From contig DEAF01000022.1 of NCBI GenBank assembly GCA_002346625.1, positions 1-15,369 of the forward strand: a stretch of DNA of 15,369 nucleotides, in the 5' to 3' direction. Positions 1-8,568 of the stretch are shown here, one piece after another. This DNA comes from Gemmatimonadales bacterium UBA2989 (GTDB lineage: Bacteria > Gemmatimonadota > Gemmatimonadetes > Longimicrobiales > Gaopeijiaceae). The position numbers and the translations under genes are program-made. Each line of letters starts with the position of its first letter. The first letter of the stretch is position 1. Below the pieces are notes generated by a model. It was given only the letters and a program-made list of their open reading frames with translations. It was not told the DNA's origin and ran no database searches.

Positions 1-950
1 CCTATCATGTTCTTAAAGTAGGGCGTGGTCCTCAATCCACCGTTCCACCAAGTTGAGTAACTCGCACCCGAACGCATGGTGGTACCCCCCTTGCCTTCAC
101 GAACAAACCGTCCATGCATAGCTGCACCAACTGCATCGATTCCAGTGATAATGAGAGGATCGAGATTATGATTAGGAGGATCTCTGAATGGAGGAGCAAA
201 CATAACTGTTCCGGATGGGCCCGCCTGATGATGGTTGTAAACAATCTGCGGGTACCACTGTCGATACATAACTTCATTCATGTTCGTGGTCTCAGCTAAA
301 GCTGACATATAGAAATCCCGATTGTTATCATGGCCAGCATATTTGTTGTATAAGACAGGAACATTTCTGGTACTTCTCTTAAGTGGATCTTTCTCTCGCA
401 TGTACCAATTCGATACTAATTCCATACCGTCAGGATTCGCATGTACCGCCAATAAGATTACATCGTCAAGGATTCGTAACGTCTCTGGATCAGACTTACT
501 AACCATGCGATACACCATTTCCATAAGCTGTTGAGCACCCAGGACTTCAGTGGCGTGTAGACCACCATCTATCCAAACCACTGCCTTGCCTTCTTCAGAT
601 AAAGCCTGGGCTTCTTTTTCAGAAACCCCTTTTGCTTTAGCAAGCCTGCGTGAGATTTCTCGATATCGGTCTAAGTGAGGGCGATTTTTCGGTGACGTTA
701 TGATCGCCATCACCTGAGGCCTCCCCTCAGAAGTGAGACCAATATCATGAATGGACATTCTATCAGACTCATTAGCTAATTTCTGCCAATACTCATAGAG
801 ATCGGTATAGTTTGGGAGTTGATAATCTGATCCTATTTCATGACCAAACTGCTTTTCGGGTGAAGTGACAACCTCTTGAGTAAATACAGGGAAAGGCAGT
901 ACAAGAAAAAGGATAATGATAGTTGAGGATTTCATCTTTACGAGATGCAT
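1..950 (-). CDS. Secreted M14-family zinc carboxypeptidase, 5' part only (continues past left edge)
   Basis: The minus-strand frame is open from ATG at 950 to the window edge, giving 316 codons with the C-terminus missing. Residues 1-25 look like a Sec signal peptide (basic start, then a hydrophobic run IIILFLVLPF), so the product is probably exported to the periplasm or outside, where it would trim C-terminal residues from peptides. The M14 zinc site is visible: HATE (H132, E135) and the later NHHQ histidine near 240. HDNNRD at 207-212 matches the substrate-binding Asn-Arg pair. The catalytic Glu would lie beyond the edge. A G-rich SD-like GGGGTGG precedes ATG 950. A second in-frame ATG at 935 is possible but has no SD. 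Upstream, TAA at 968-966 closes the frame. It is divergent from addB. The family assignment is firm, the substrate unknown. Confidence 0.88.
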   Translation of the reverse strand, partial: MHLVKMKSSTIIILFLVLPFPVFTQEVVTSPEKQFGHEIGSDYQLPNYTDLYEYWQKLANESDRMSIHDIGLTSEGRPQVMAIITSPKNRPHLDRYREISRRLAKAKGVSEKEAQALSEEGKAVVWIDGGLHATEVLGAQQLMEMVYRMVSKSDPETLRILDDVILLAVHANPDGMELVSNWYMREKDPLKRSTRNVPVLYNKYAGHDNNRDFYMSALAETTNMNEVMYRQWYPQIVYNHHQAGPSGTVMFAPPFRDPPNHNLDPLIITGIDAVGAAMHGRFVREGKGGTTMRSGASYSTWWNGGLRTTPYFKNMI

Positions 951-1117
951 TGAAACCACCCCGGATTATAAGTCAATAATAAAGGTCGTAAATTGATCTT
1001 CTTGTTCATAATATACTACGTCAACAGTGCTGAGGGCCTCTATATGCCACTGTCACATTCTCCGATTAAATTATCTAAGATCAAAACCTAACTTAACTTC
1101 AACTAAATAATTAACTC
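951..1117. promoter_or_regulatory. Divergent intergenic region between the carboxypeptidase and addB
   Basis: This 167-base gap must hold the start signals for both flanking genes. On the minus strand a perfect TATAAT lies at 970-965 with a weak TTTACG 16 bases upstream. It would give a very short leader for ATG 950 and a more usual one for ATG 935. On the plus side no convincing -35/-10 pair is visible: TATACT at 1012-1017 lacks a well-spaced partner. An inverted repeat ACAGTG/CACTGT (1024-1029 and 1048-1053) could be an operator, but six-base arms are weak evidence. Confidence 0.3.
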
Positions 1118-3994
1118 TTGGCACAAAATTTCGAACACATATTCCTGGGTTGGGATCAGCCAGCTCTGCCCACAACTGCAGGGCATCTGATCGAACACTA
1201 CATCGAAGGTGACGTGGCCGACCTTCGATCATCCACTATAGTTCTTCCGGGACGTCGTGCACTTCGCAGAATTATCGAACTCCTTCTAGAGGAATCTGAA
1301 ATCCGAGGAGTAAGATTGATTCCACCCAAGGTGATTACTATAGGAAATCTTCCTGAGCTACTCTATTCCAATACAAAACCCTTAGTTGATGATATTACTT
1401 CACGACGAGCTTGGTCTAAGGCCCTAAGGAATGCTAATCGTAAGACTCTAGAAAAAGTCTTCCCCTATCTTCCAGACAGCATAACCAAGTGGGACGAACT
1501 TGCCGACTTGCTAGTAGAGTTACATCGAGATCTTGCTCGGGGAGGTTATAGATTCGCAGATGTCGTAAAAGCCTGTCAGTCTAGCCTTCCATTTGACGAC
1601 AGCATGCGCTGGGAAATACTGGCTGAGTTACAGATGTATTATCTGGATTCCCTTAAACAAGCTGGAATTGCTGACCCTTTCGAAGCCCGTATATCAGCTC
1701 TCAAGTCTGACTTCTTATCATTTACAGGAGATATATGGCTAGTCTCCATTGTAGAGATACCTTCTGTAACCAAAAATCTTTTAGAAAAGAGTGGGGCAAA
1801 AATACGCACTCTTATCCATGCTCCTCGGAAACTCAATGACGGAGCTGACACAACAAATGCCTTCGATGCTTTTGGCCTGCCATCCACAGATTACTGGGAA
1901 AATGCTTTAGTACCGATTACCAACGAAGATTTGGAAATAGTGGACAAGCCTGATGATCAAGCGGAATCGGTCAGAGGAATCCTGATTAGCTTCGATGGAA
2001 AATACACGGCTGATGAAATAACGTTGGCTGTTAATCCAGAATCGGAAGTGTTGCCCCACCTGGAACAGATTCTTAAAACTGATAACGTATCTTCTCTGTA
2101 CGCTGCAGGAATATCTCCATTACGGACTGCTCCAGCTCGTCTTCTCCAAGCCATAGCTGACTACATTGACAAACACACCTTCCAAGCCCTGGCAGCACTA
2201 TTACGACACCCTGACGTAGGTGCACTGATAAAATCCGAAGATATTATTGGCGATGAAGCTATCGATATCGCTGATAAATATTTTGCTGAGCACCTTCCAT
2301 TCAAGGTTAGAGACAATATCCTCAAAGGGGGTAATAATACTGCATTATTCCATTCTCTACTTCAATCCATAGAGCAAGAAAGTAAGATCAGTTGCTTTGA
2401 TGGACGCAAGCCATTGTCAGAATGGATGCCTATAGTTATGGAGCTCCTTTTAGAGGTTTATGGTGGATTGGAATTAGACCAGAGCCAACCAGCCCACCTA
2501 CAACTGTTGGATGTTTTGGGACGGATACAGTCTGTAGCAACATCACTTAGAAATATTCCGGAAACATTAGACGATGAGTGTACGGGCAGCAGTGCTATAC
2601 GTATCCTGCTACTAGAGTTAAACGAGGATAAAATTACTCCAGATTCTAGAATAGACTCAGTGGAAATTCTGGGCTGGCTTGAAATTCCTCTGGATGATGC
2701 ACCAATAGTAATCATTACAGGATTCAACGAAGGTTTTTTGCCAAAATCAGTAAACGGTCATGCGTTCCTACCTGATTCATTACGAACTCACCTTGGCCTG
2801 CCTGATAATCGACGCAGGTTGGCACAAGACACATACCGACTCACAACGGTAATGAACTCTAAAAAATTCGTACGCCTCATCACTGGGCGCAGAACAACCC
2901 TGGGTGACCCTATCCTTCCCAGCCGTCTAATGTTCCGTATCCGGGAAGAAGATATGCCCGATCGCATACTTAAGTTCTACTCAGAAGAACCCAGCAGCTC
3001 TAGGCCGACTTCATCGGATATTGAATCAAGTGAGGACAGTCAATTCAACGTTCCTCCTGAGCCAGAGATTGAATTAGGAGAAGACGAAATACCTACTGCC
3101 CTACGGGTCACTGACTTTAAAGCTCTAATTAGTGATCCCTATCGATTTGTTCTTGAGAGGATATACAAGCTGAACAATACAGATGACTCTGTTCGTCAAC
3201 TAGACCCATTAGACTTTGGATCTTTGGCTCACGATATTCTTCACCGATTCGGTATGTTAGCACTGGATTCTTCGCCAAAAATAGACATCTGGGACGAATC
3301 AGATGTAAAGAAAATTCTGATAAATATCCTGGATAAAGAAGTCTCTAGCCGCTTTGGCAAGGACGCATTGCCTGCAATTCATATTCAGGCAGAACAACTC
3401 AAGTTCAGACTACAGTCATTTGCTAAAGAACAGGCGGAATGGGCATCAGAGGGTTGGCAAATAATAGCAGTAGAGTGCGAAGCGACAGGAGTTCCTTTTG
3501 ATGTCGATGGCACACCTATTCTGCTAGGGGGTCGCATAGACCGAATTGATCACAATCCCTCTACAGGCGAGTGGGCATTACTCGATTATAAAACTGGCAG
3601 TTCGATGAGTTCTCCAGAGAAGGCACACAGAGTGAAACTCCCGAACGGACTGTTCGTCTGGAAAGACCTTCAGCTACCCCTATACAGACAACTTCTAAGT
3701 GCAATTGAAGACAAGCATTGCAGACCGATTGTTAACACCAAGGCCATCGATAAAAACAATGTGCGCCTCGGCTATATCTCTCTGCCCAAAAAGAGAGAGG
3801 ATGCTGGGTTCGAACTCGCTGAATGGAACGAAGAAGACTTGAGTTCAGCAGAAGATTTCGCACAAGATATAGTTAGACTTTTACGAAGGGGGAAATTCGA
3901 CAGCAAAAAGACTAGAATAAGTGGGTCAAGGGATATTCTTGATCCAATCTTGAGGGAGGGATGGAAGCCCACGAAAGAGGTGAGCGAGCAATGA
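1118..3994 (+). CDS. addB: AddB-like helicase-nuclease subunit with C-terminal PD-(D/E)XK nuclease
   Basis: This is probably the B subunit of AddAB, which resects double-strand breaks for RecA-dependent repair. It has 958 residues, shorter than B. subtilis AddB. The central part has the GxNEGxxP-type motif (G535 onward) of the AddB helicase-like fold. The C-terminal nuclease core is complete: DFGSLAH (699-705), GRIDRID with D808, DYK with D823 and K825, and QLPLY (852-856). An acidic, Ser/Pro-rich linker at about 625-655 precedes it. The N-terminus has VLPGRRALRR where ATPase forms carry a GxGKT loop, so no ATP site is evident. The four cysteines of Fe-S-type AddB are also absent. The start is TTG at 1118, just after an in-frame TAA at 1112-1114. 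No SD is visible, but the next in-frame ATG is far inside. Its end overlaps addA (ATGA), indicating co-translation. Confidence 0.85.
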   Translation: MAQNFEHIFLGWDQPALPTTAGHLIEHYIEGDVADLRSSTIVLPGRRALRRIIELLLEESEIRGVRLIPPKVITIGNLPELLYSNTKPLVDDITSRRAWSKALRNANRKTLEKVFPYLPDSITKWDELADLLVELHRDLARGGYRFADVVKACQSSLPFDDSMRWEILAELQMYYLDSLKQAGIADPFEARISALKSDFLSFTGDIWLVSIVEIPSVTKNLLEKSGAKIRTLIHAPRKLNDGADTTNAFDAFGLPSTDYWENALVPITNEDLEIVDKPDDQAESVRGILISFDGKYTADEITLAVNPESEVLPHLEQILKTDNVSSLYAAGISPLRTAPARLLQAIADYIDKHTFQALAALLRHPDVGALIKSEDIIGDEAIDIADKYFAEHLPFKVRDNILKGGNNTALFHSLLQSIEQESKISCFDGRKPLSEWMPIVMELLLEVYGGLELDQSQPAHLQLLDVLGRIQSVATSLRNIPETLDDECTGSSAIRILLLELNEDKITPDSRIDSVEILGWLEIPLDDAPIVIITGFNEGFLPKSVNGHAFLPDSLRTHLGLPDNRRRLAQDTYRLTTVMNSKKFVRLITGRRTTLGDPILPSRLMFRIREEDMPDRILKFYSEEPSSSRPTSSDIESSEDSQFNVPPEPEIELGEDEIPTALRVTDFKALISDPYRFVLERIYKLNNTDDSVRQLDPLDFGSLAHDILHRFGMLALDSSPKIDIWDESDVKKILINILDKEVSSRFGKDALPAIHIQAEQLKFRLQSFAKEQAEWASEGWQIIAVECEATGVPFDVDGTPILLGGRIDRIDHNPSTGEWALLDYKTGSSMSSPEKAHRVKLPNGLFVWKDLQLPLYRQLLSAIEDKHCRPIVNTKAIDKNNVRLGYISLPKKREDAGFELAEWNEEDLSSAEDFAQDIVRLLRRGKFDSKKTRISGSRDILDPILREGWKPTKEVSEQ

Positions 3995-6900
3995 TTACAC
4001 CTAAAACTTCCATTGCCCTTCCTCGAGAATTGATTCAGGCTTCGGCTGGATCAGGAAAAACACACCACATATCAAGCCGCATCATTGGCCTATTGGCGAT
4101 GGGTGCACCTGTTGAGGAAGTGCTGGCTTCCACATTCACACGGAAAGCAGCAGGTGAGATATCGAGGAGAATACTCACCAGACTAGCAGAGGGATCTGTT
4201 AATTCCGAAAAAGCCCAGGAACTCAGTGAATATACTGACAATCCTCACCTAAAGGAACCCGAAGAGTGTCGCAAACTTCTAGCTAAAATACTCGCTAACC
4301 TACATCTATTTAACGTGGAAACCCTGGATGCATTCTTTGTCCGTTTGGCCCGCAGTTTCTTCCAGGAGATAGGGATGGAACCTGGATGGACCATTGCAGA
4401 TGAGACAATCCAGGAAGGATTGCGAACCGAAACATTGCAAATCGTTCTAGCTGAAACCAACAATGCGGAAATGAATGAATTAGTTCGCAAGCTCAATCGA
4501 GGTGACGCTAACCGAGACATTCACGATGACCTTCTAGACTATGTGGATGACCTTATTCGTATTCGTCGACAACTGGACTCCGAGGCAGTGAATCCCTGGA
4601 AACCAGATTTCAGAGTGGGAAATCCTATTTCTCAAGAAAAACTCAAGAAGAAAGCTCTGAGGATATCCGACCGCCTAAGAAAACTTGAGGTCCCTAAAAC
4701 CAAAGATGGACATCCTATGAAAGGATGGGAAAAATCCCGAAATGATGCATCTGACTATATCGAAAAATTAGACTGGGGATCAACTTTCGAAAAAGGGATC
4801 GGGGCTAAGGTTATCGAAGGTGAAGTTTCATTCAGTAGAAAAGAGATACCTTCAAAGTTTGTCGATATCTTCCTAGAAGCCCGAAAGCTAGCCCGTATAG
4901 ATCTCGCTCCTAGATTCTGTCGCCAAGTTGAAGCCATGGGGCGTCTTGCTGAACTACTGGAAACTGCATTTGAAGAAGTCCAGAGACTGCTCGGTACTTA
5001 CAGATTTGAGGATATCACATATATGCTGGGCGGACCTGATCCCACAGGGAAACGAGACGATCTGCACTATCGCCTGGATCAGAAAATGCGACATCTCCTG
5101 ATCGACGAATTCCAGGACACTTCGTTGGAACAGTGGAAAGCCCTAGAACCACTTGCAGACGAACTTTTGTCCGGACACCTTGATGAACGTGCTGGGGTCA
5201 TCGTGGCAGATACCAAGCAATCAATCTATGGATGGCGAGGCGCACATCCCGAACTCGTAGGTAAAGTAAAAGATCGCTATAGATTGCCTGAATCTACTAT
5301 GCCTGAATCATGGCGTTCTGGCTCAGCACTCCTCGATTTCATAGCAGATGTTTTCCAAGACCTCCCAGTAAATCCTGTCATTTCAAAAATACCTGTAGGA
5401 ACTAGAGTTGCAGAAACCTGGAAAAAGACTTTCACCAAACTCAAACCCGGTGAAAACAAGCAAGGTCATGTATGCATACATTTGGGACCGGGCGGTGATA
5501 CTAAAAAAGGTGTGATACAACCAAATCTCCTAAAATACGCAGCAGGGATCGTTAAAGATCTGCACGAACAGATGCCAGAACGAGAAATCGCTGTACTGGT
5601 ACGTCGCAATAGCGTGGTTGGTTATCTCTTGAATGAACTTCAATCCCTTGGGGTTCCGGCTAGCGGCCAGGGAGGCACACCCCTAACGGATACACCCCCT
5701 GTTAACGCCATAATCTCAGCCCTTCAGTTAGCTGATCATCCGAGTGATAGTGTGGCTCTCTATCACGTGACCCATACTCCCTTAGCCAAAATCATTGGGC
5801 TTCAGAACAATAAGGATGAAAAATCAATAAAAGATCTGACGTACTCTATCCGTGCTCAACTCCTTAATGACGGATATGGCCCGACTCTGGACAAGTGGGT
5901 TAAAGACTTGAAACAGGTGTGTGACACCAGACAGATAAATCGACTGAAACAACTCATAGGAATGGGCTACCGATGGGATGAGCGGCCAACTCTTCGCCCA
6001 AAAGACTTCATCCGATACGTTAAACTAGAGTCTGTAGAAGATCCTTCCTCAACTCAAGTAAAAGTAATGACAGTACATCAATCCAAGGGTTTAGAATTCG
6101 ATGTTGTATTACTATCCGAGCTATATGAATCTCTGACACCCAAAATACAACGCACAGCTATTCCTGAGCGTAACCAAGAAGGCTCAATAGTGCAGGTATA
6201 CCCACATGTAAAAAAGAACTTTCGGACATTATTCCCTGAAATCCAAGAACACGCACGTGAACTTGAGGCTAAAGAATTGCGAGACGAAATCGGCGTGCTT
6301 TACGTGGCTCTCACTAGGGCAAGACACGCATTACATATAATCCTCCCTCCTTCAGAGGACGATAAAAGAAACAATAGTGCAAGATTGATACGTGAGGCGC
6401 TGAGCTTGGCAGACGAAGAGGTAGGCTATAAAGGTGTACTGCTAAAGCGTGGAAATCCTAATTGGTTTAAGGAGACGGAGACGGATACCGATGGCAAGCC
6501 AGTAAAAAAAAGGAGTTCTCCTGAAATCCTGATCCAACCTCATACTGCTGGGCCAGGTCGTAACATGACTCGACGTAGCCCCTCCAGTCTCGTGAATGAA
6601 ATGTATACGGACTTGAGTTTTATCCTCCGCTTAGATTCAACTATCAATCTTCAGTATGGAGAGCTGGTACATGCATGGTGCGAAAAAATCGAATGGATAG
6701 ATGACGGAATACCCGATAACAAAACACTGAAAGCTATCGCTAGGGACAAAACTCCCGGAATTTCCGATGAAAAAATAACCGCTCTCATCTCAGAATTTCG
6801 TACCTGGATGGATATGGATCCTATCCGAAATATATTGAGCAGAAATACCTTCCCATCTGATCCTGACACATTCATAAAAATAGAAAATGAATTACCCTTC

Positions 6901-7176
6901 GTACGTAGAATCGGAGATGAGATCCAAGAAGGGTTTATAGACCGTGTGGTTCTGACGCATCGAAACGGACAGGTATTAAGAGCTGAAGTCCTGGACTTCA
7001 AAACGGACAACATCGATACAACTAATCAGGATATATTTTTCGATTACACCGAGCGCTACCGTCCACAGATCACAGCTTACTGCAAAGTAATAAAAGAACA
7101 GTACGGTCTAGCCGAAGGGAACGTTAGTGGTAAGTTAGTTTTTCTGAGATCGGGAACCGTTATTGATGTAGTGTAA
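3991..7176 (+). CDS. addA: AddA-like UvrD/Rep-family (SF1A) helicase-nuclease
   Basis: This is the motor and second nuclease of the AddAB complex: an ATP-driven 3'-5' SF1 helicase with a C-terminal nuclease. From ATG 3991 the protein has 1061 residues. Motifs in order: Q-motif and Walker A (QASAGSGKT, 16-24); Ia (TFTRKAA); LDAFF; Walker B IDEFQDTS (from 371); III ADTKQSIYGWRG; IV SWRSG; V VMTVHQSKGLEFD (from about 692); VI LYVALTRAR (from 770). The nuclease part shows YGELVHAWCE (from 889), GFIDR (about 981), DFKT (about 1001-1004) and PQITAY (about 1025), so it looks active. I chose 3991 because GAGGTGAG sits 7-8 bases upstream and the ATG overlaps the addB stop as ATGA. An earlier in-frame ATG at 3961 lacks an SD and would add ten residues. 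The 84 bases downstream separate it from the next gene. Confidence 0.93.
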   Translation: MITPKTSIALPRELIQASAGSGKTHHISSRIIGLLAMGAPVEEVLASTFTRKAAGEISRRILTRLAEGSVNSEKAQELSEYTDNPHLKEPEECRKLLAKILANLHLFNVETLDAFFVRLARSFFQEIGMEPGWTIADETIQEGLRTETLQIVLAETNNAEMNELVRKLNRGDANRDIHDDLLDYVDDLIRIRRQLDSEAVNPWKPDFRVGNPISQEKLKKKALRISDRLRKLEVPKTKDGHPMKGWEKSRNDASDYIEKLDWGSTFEKGIGAKVIEGEVSFSRKEIPSKFVDIFLEARKLARIDLAPRFCRQVEAMGRLAELLETAFEEVQRLLGTYRFEDITYMLGGPDPTGKRDDLHYRLDQKMRHLLIDEFQDTSLEQWKALEPLADELLSGHLDERAGVIVADTKQSIYGWRGAHPELVGKVKDRYRLPESTMPESWRSGSALLDFIADVFQDLPVNPVISKIPVGTRVAETWKKTFTKLKPGENKQGHVCIHLGPGGDTKKGVIQPNLLKYAAGIVKDLHEQMPEREIAVLVRRNSVVGYLLNELQSLGVPASGQGGTPLTDTPPVNAIISALQLADHPSDSVALYHVTHTPLAKIIGLQNNKDEKSIKDLTYSIRAQLLNDGYGPTLDKWVKDLKQVCDTRQINRLKQLIGMGYRWDERPTLRPKDFIRYVKLESVEDPSSTQVKVMTVHQSKGLEFDVVLLSELYESLTPKIQRTAIPERNQEGSIVQVYPHVKKNFRTLFPEIQEHARELEAKELRDEIGVLYVALTRARHALHIILPPSEDDKRNNSARLIREALSLADEEVGYKGVLLKRGNPNWFKETETDTDGKPVKKRSSPEILIQPHTAGPGRNMTRRSPSSLVNEMYTDLSFILRLDSTINLQYGELVHAWCEKIEWIDDGIPDNKTLKAIARDKTPGISDEKITALISEFRTWMDMDPIRNILSRNTFPSDPDTFIKIENELPFVRRIGDEIQEGFIDRVVLTHRNGQVLRAEVLDFKTDNIDTTNQDIFFDYTERYRPQITAYCKVIKEQYGLAEGNVSGKLVFLRSGTVIDVV

Positions 7177-7186
7177 GAAACCATAC

Positions 7187-7226
7187 TTTACAAATTTGTC
7201 ATAATTAAGCAGTCCTATAGTATCTT
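7187..7226 (+). promoter_or_regulatory. Possible promoter for the CNNM/CBS gene
   Basis: The 84-base gap after addA contains TTGTCA (7196-7201), one mismatch from the -35 consensus. A TATAGTAT stretch follows at 7216-7223; read as TAGTAT the spacer is 16 bases. The match is moderate, and transcription could instead read through from addA. There is no SD before ATG 7261. Confidence 0.3.
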
Positions 7227-7260
7227 TCATAAACTTTAATCCATCCAATACTATCTGTGT

Positions 7261-8490
7261 ATGGCGACACTTCTGTTAGTTTTAGGAATATCTCTATCAA
7301 TATCCTTCCTTTGTTCAGTGTTGGAGGCCGTACTCCTATCCGTAACGCACTCATACGTAGAAGTCCTTCGGGAACAAGGTTCTCAAGCCGGAAAATATCT
7401 AAGTGCAATGCAAGAGAAGATAAATGAGCCCATCTCAGCGATCCTAACACTAAACACTATATCACACACGGCTGGTGCTGCGATTGGAGGATCTATAGCA
7501 ACACGAATATTCGGTGAAGTGTGGATAGGAGTATTCACCGCATTACTAACACTAGCCATTCTAATATTTTCAGAGATCGTACCAAAAACGATTGGAGCCA
7601 CTTTTTGGCAAAAGCTCACAAAACCATCTGCTCACATCCTACACTGGATGGTTTTTCTAATGAAGCCAATCCTTTTACCACTCAACTTTTTCAGTCAAAT
7701 GCTACCAGGATCACATGGATCTAAGATAAGCAAAGCTGAGTTCGAGGCTATCGCACAGATAGGATACAGCGAAGGTACAATCGATGAGGACGAATGGAGA
7801 GTAGTAACAAATATTATAAAGCTAGACGAGGTAACAGTTGGCGAGACCATGACACCTAGGACAGACATGGTAGCTATTTCTTGGGACGCCACAGTACAGC
7901 AAGCCATTACACTTATGCTAGATGAAGGCCATCTCCGCCTTCCTGTCTACAAAGAATCACTTGATAAAATAGAAGGGTTGATCGTAGCTAGAGATCTCTG
8001 GCGCATTGATCAGGAAGATTTGGATTCCATCTCAGGTATAATTCGCCCCATACAATTCATACCTGCCAACAAGTTGGTGGAAGAACTGATTCCAGAAATG
8101 AGAGCCAATAGAACCAAGATGGCAATAGTAGTCGACGAATTCGGTGGGACGGCAGGCTTAGTTACTTTTGAAGACCTCATAGAGGAAATCATCGGAGAAA
8201 TTCAAGATGAACATGAAGAAGACGAACCTGTGGGTGTGCAGGAGCTAGCCGATGGTCACATCCGTATTTGGGGTGGAGTAACAGTTAGAGAAATTAACGA
8301 TCGCCTGGGCCTTTCTCTTCCCGAAGACGTATATGACACACTGGGTGGGATAGTTTTTGGATACCTGAATCGAGTTGGACGTGTCGGAGATGTTGTAGAA
8401 ATTGAAGGATGGAATTTTCGTATCACAAAGATGCGTGGACGACGCATCGAATACGTTGTCCTAGCAATTAACCCCAGCAAAGACAAATAG
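7261..8490 (+). CDS. CNNM-domain / CBS-pair / CorC-HlyC family membrane protein
   Basis: This is an inner-membrane protein of the family often named hemolysin C/CorC, whose members are linked to Mg2+ (and Co2+) transport. It has 409 residues, the usual length. The N-terminal CNNM (DUF21) domain, about 1-150, has four hydrophobic segments near 3-25, 58-80, 86-108 and 122-148. It carries the conserved small/acidic signatures SVLEAVLLS (19-27) and SEIVPKT (104-110). A CBS pair follows, beginning around MTPRTDM (197-203), with the family hallmark VDEFGGTAGLV from 291. The C-terminal 80 residues match the CorC_HlyC domain, which in relatives binds or senses ligands on the cytosolic side. ATG 7261 is the natural start because TM1 begins immediately, although no SD is seen. 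The gene converges on mscS. The substrate ion is not determinable here, and the symbols used for this family conflict, so none is given. Confidence 0.9.
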   Translation: MATLLLVLGISLSISFLCSVLEAVLLSVTHSYVEVLREQGSQAGKYLSAMQEKINEPISAILTLNTISHTAGAAIGGSIATRIFGEVWIGVFTALLTLAILIFSEIVPKTIGATFWQKLTKPSAHILHWMVFLMKPILLPLNFFSQMLPGSHGSKISKAEFEAIAQIGYSEGTIDEDEWRVVTNIIKLDEVTVGETMTPRTDMVAISWDATVQQAITLMLDEGHLRLPVYKESLDKIEGLIVARDLWRIDQEDLDSISGIIRPIQFIPANKLVEELIPEMRANRTKMAIVVDEFGGTAGLVTFEDLIEEIIGEIQDEHEEDEPVGVQELADGHIRIWGGVTVREINDRLGLSLPEDVYDTLGGIVFGYLNRVGRVGDVVEIEGWNFRITKMRGRRIEYVVLAINPSKDK

Positions 8491-8540
8491 CTTAACTCTA
8501 TTAAATCCAGCCTACCAATCATAAGAAGCAACGGCACCTG

Positions 8541-8568
8541 GATTCCAAGAAAATATTTTCTCAGAATC
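8541..8568. terminator. Weak hairpin between convergent genes (possible bidirectional terminator)
   Basis: A 14-base perfect palindrome AGAAAATATTTTCT (8548-8561) is flanked by a second arm pair GATTC/GAATC (8541-8545 and 8564-8568) across a two-base mismatch on each side. It ends at the mscS stop codon and lies 50 bases past the CNNM stop. It is AT-rich and has almost no loop, so a terminator role comes from position more than from stem strength. Confidence 0.35.

Noticed and set aside
32..277. Possible frameshift in the carboxypeptidase at the C-run 85-90, and an 81-codon minus-strand ORF there
   Set aside because: Counting the run as six bases keeps the M14 frame open through TTMRSGAS...WWNGGLRTTPYF to the edge. 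The 81-codon frame is a shadow.
6651..7013. 120-codon antisense ORF inside addA
   Set aside because: It lies opposite the AddA nuclease domain, resembles no family, and reflects codon bias of the real gene.
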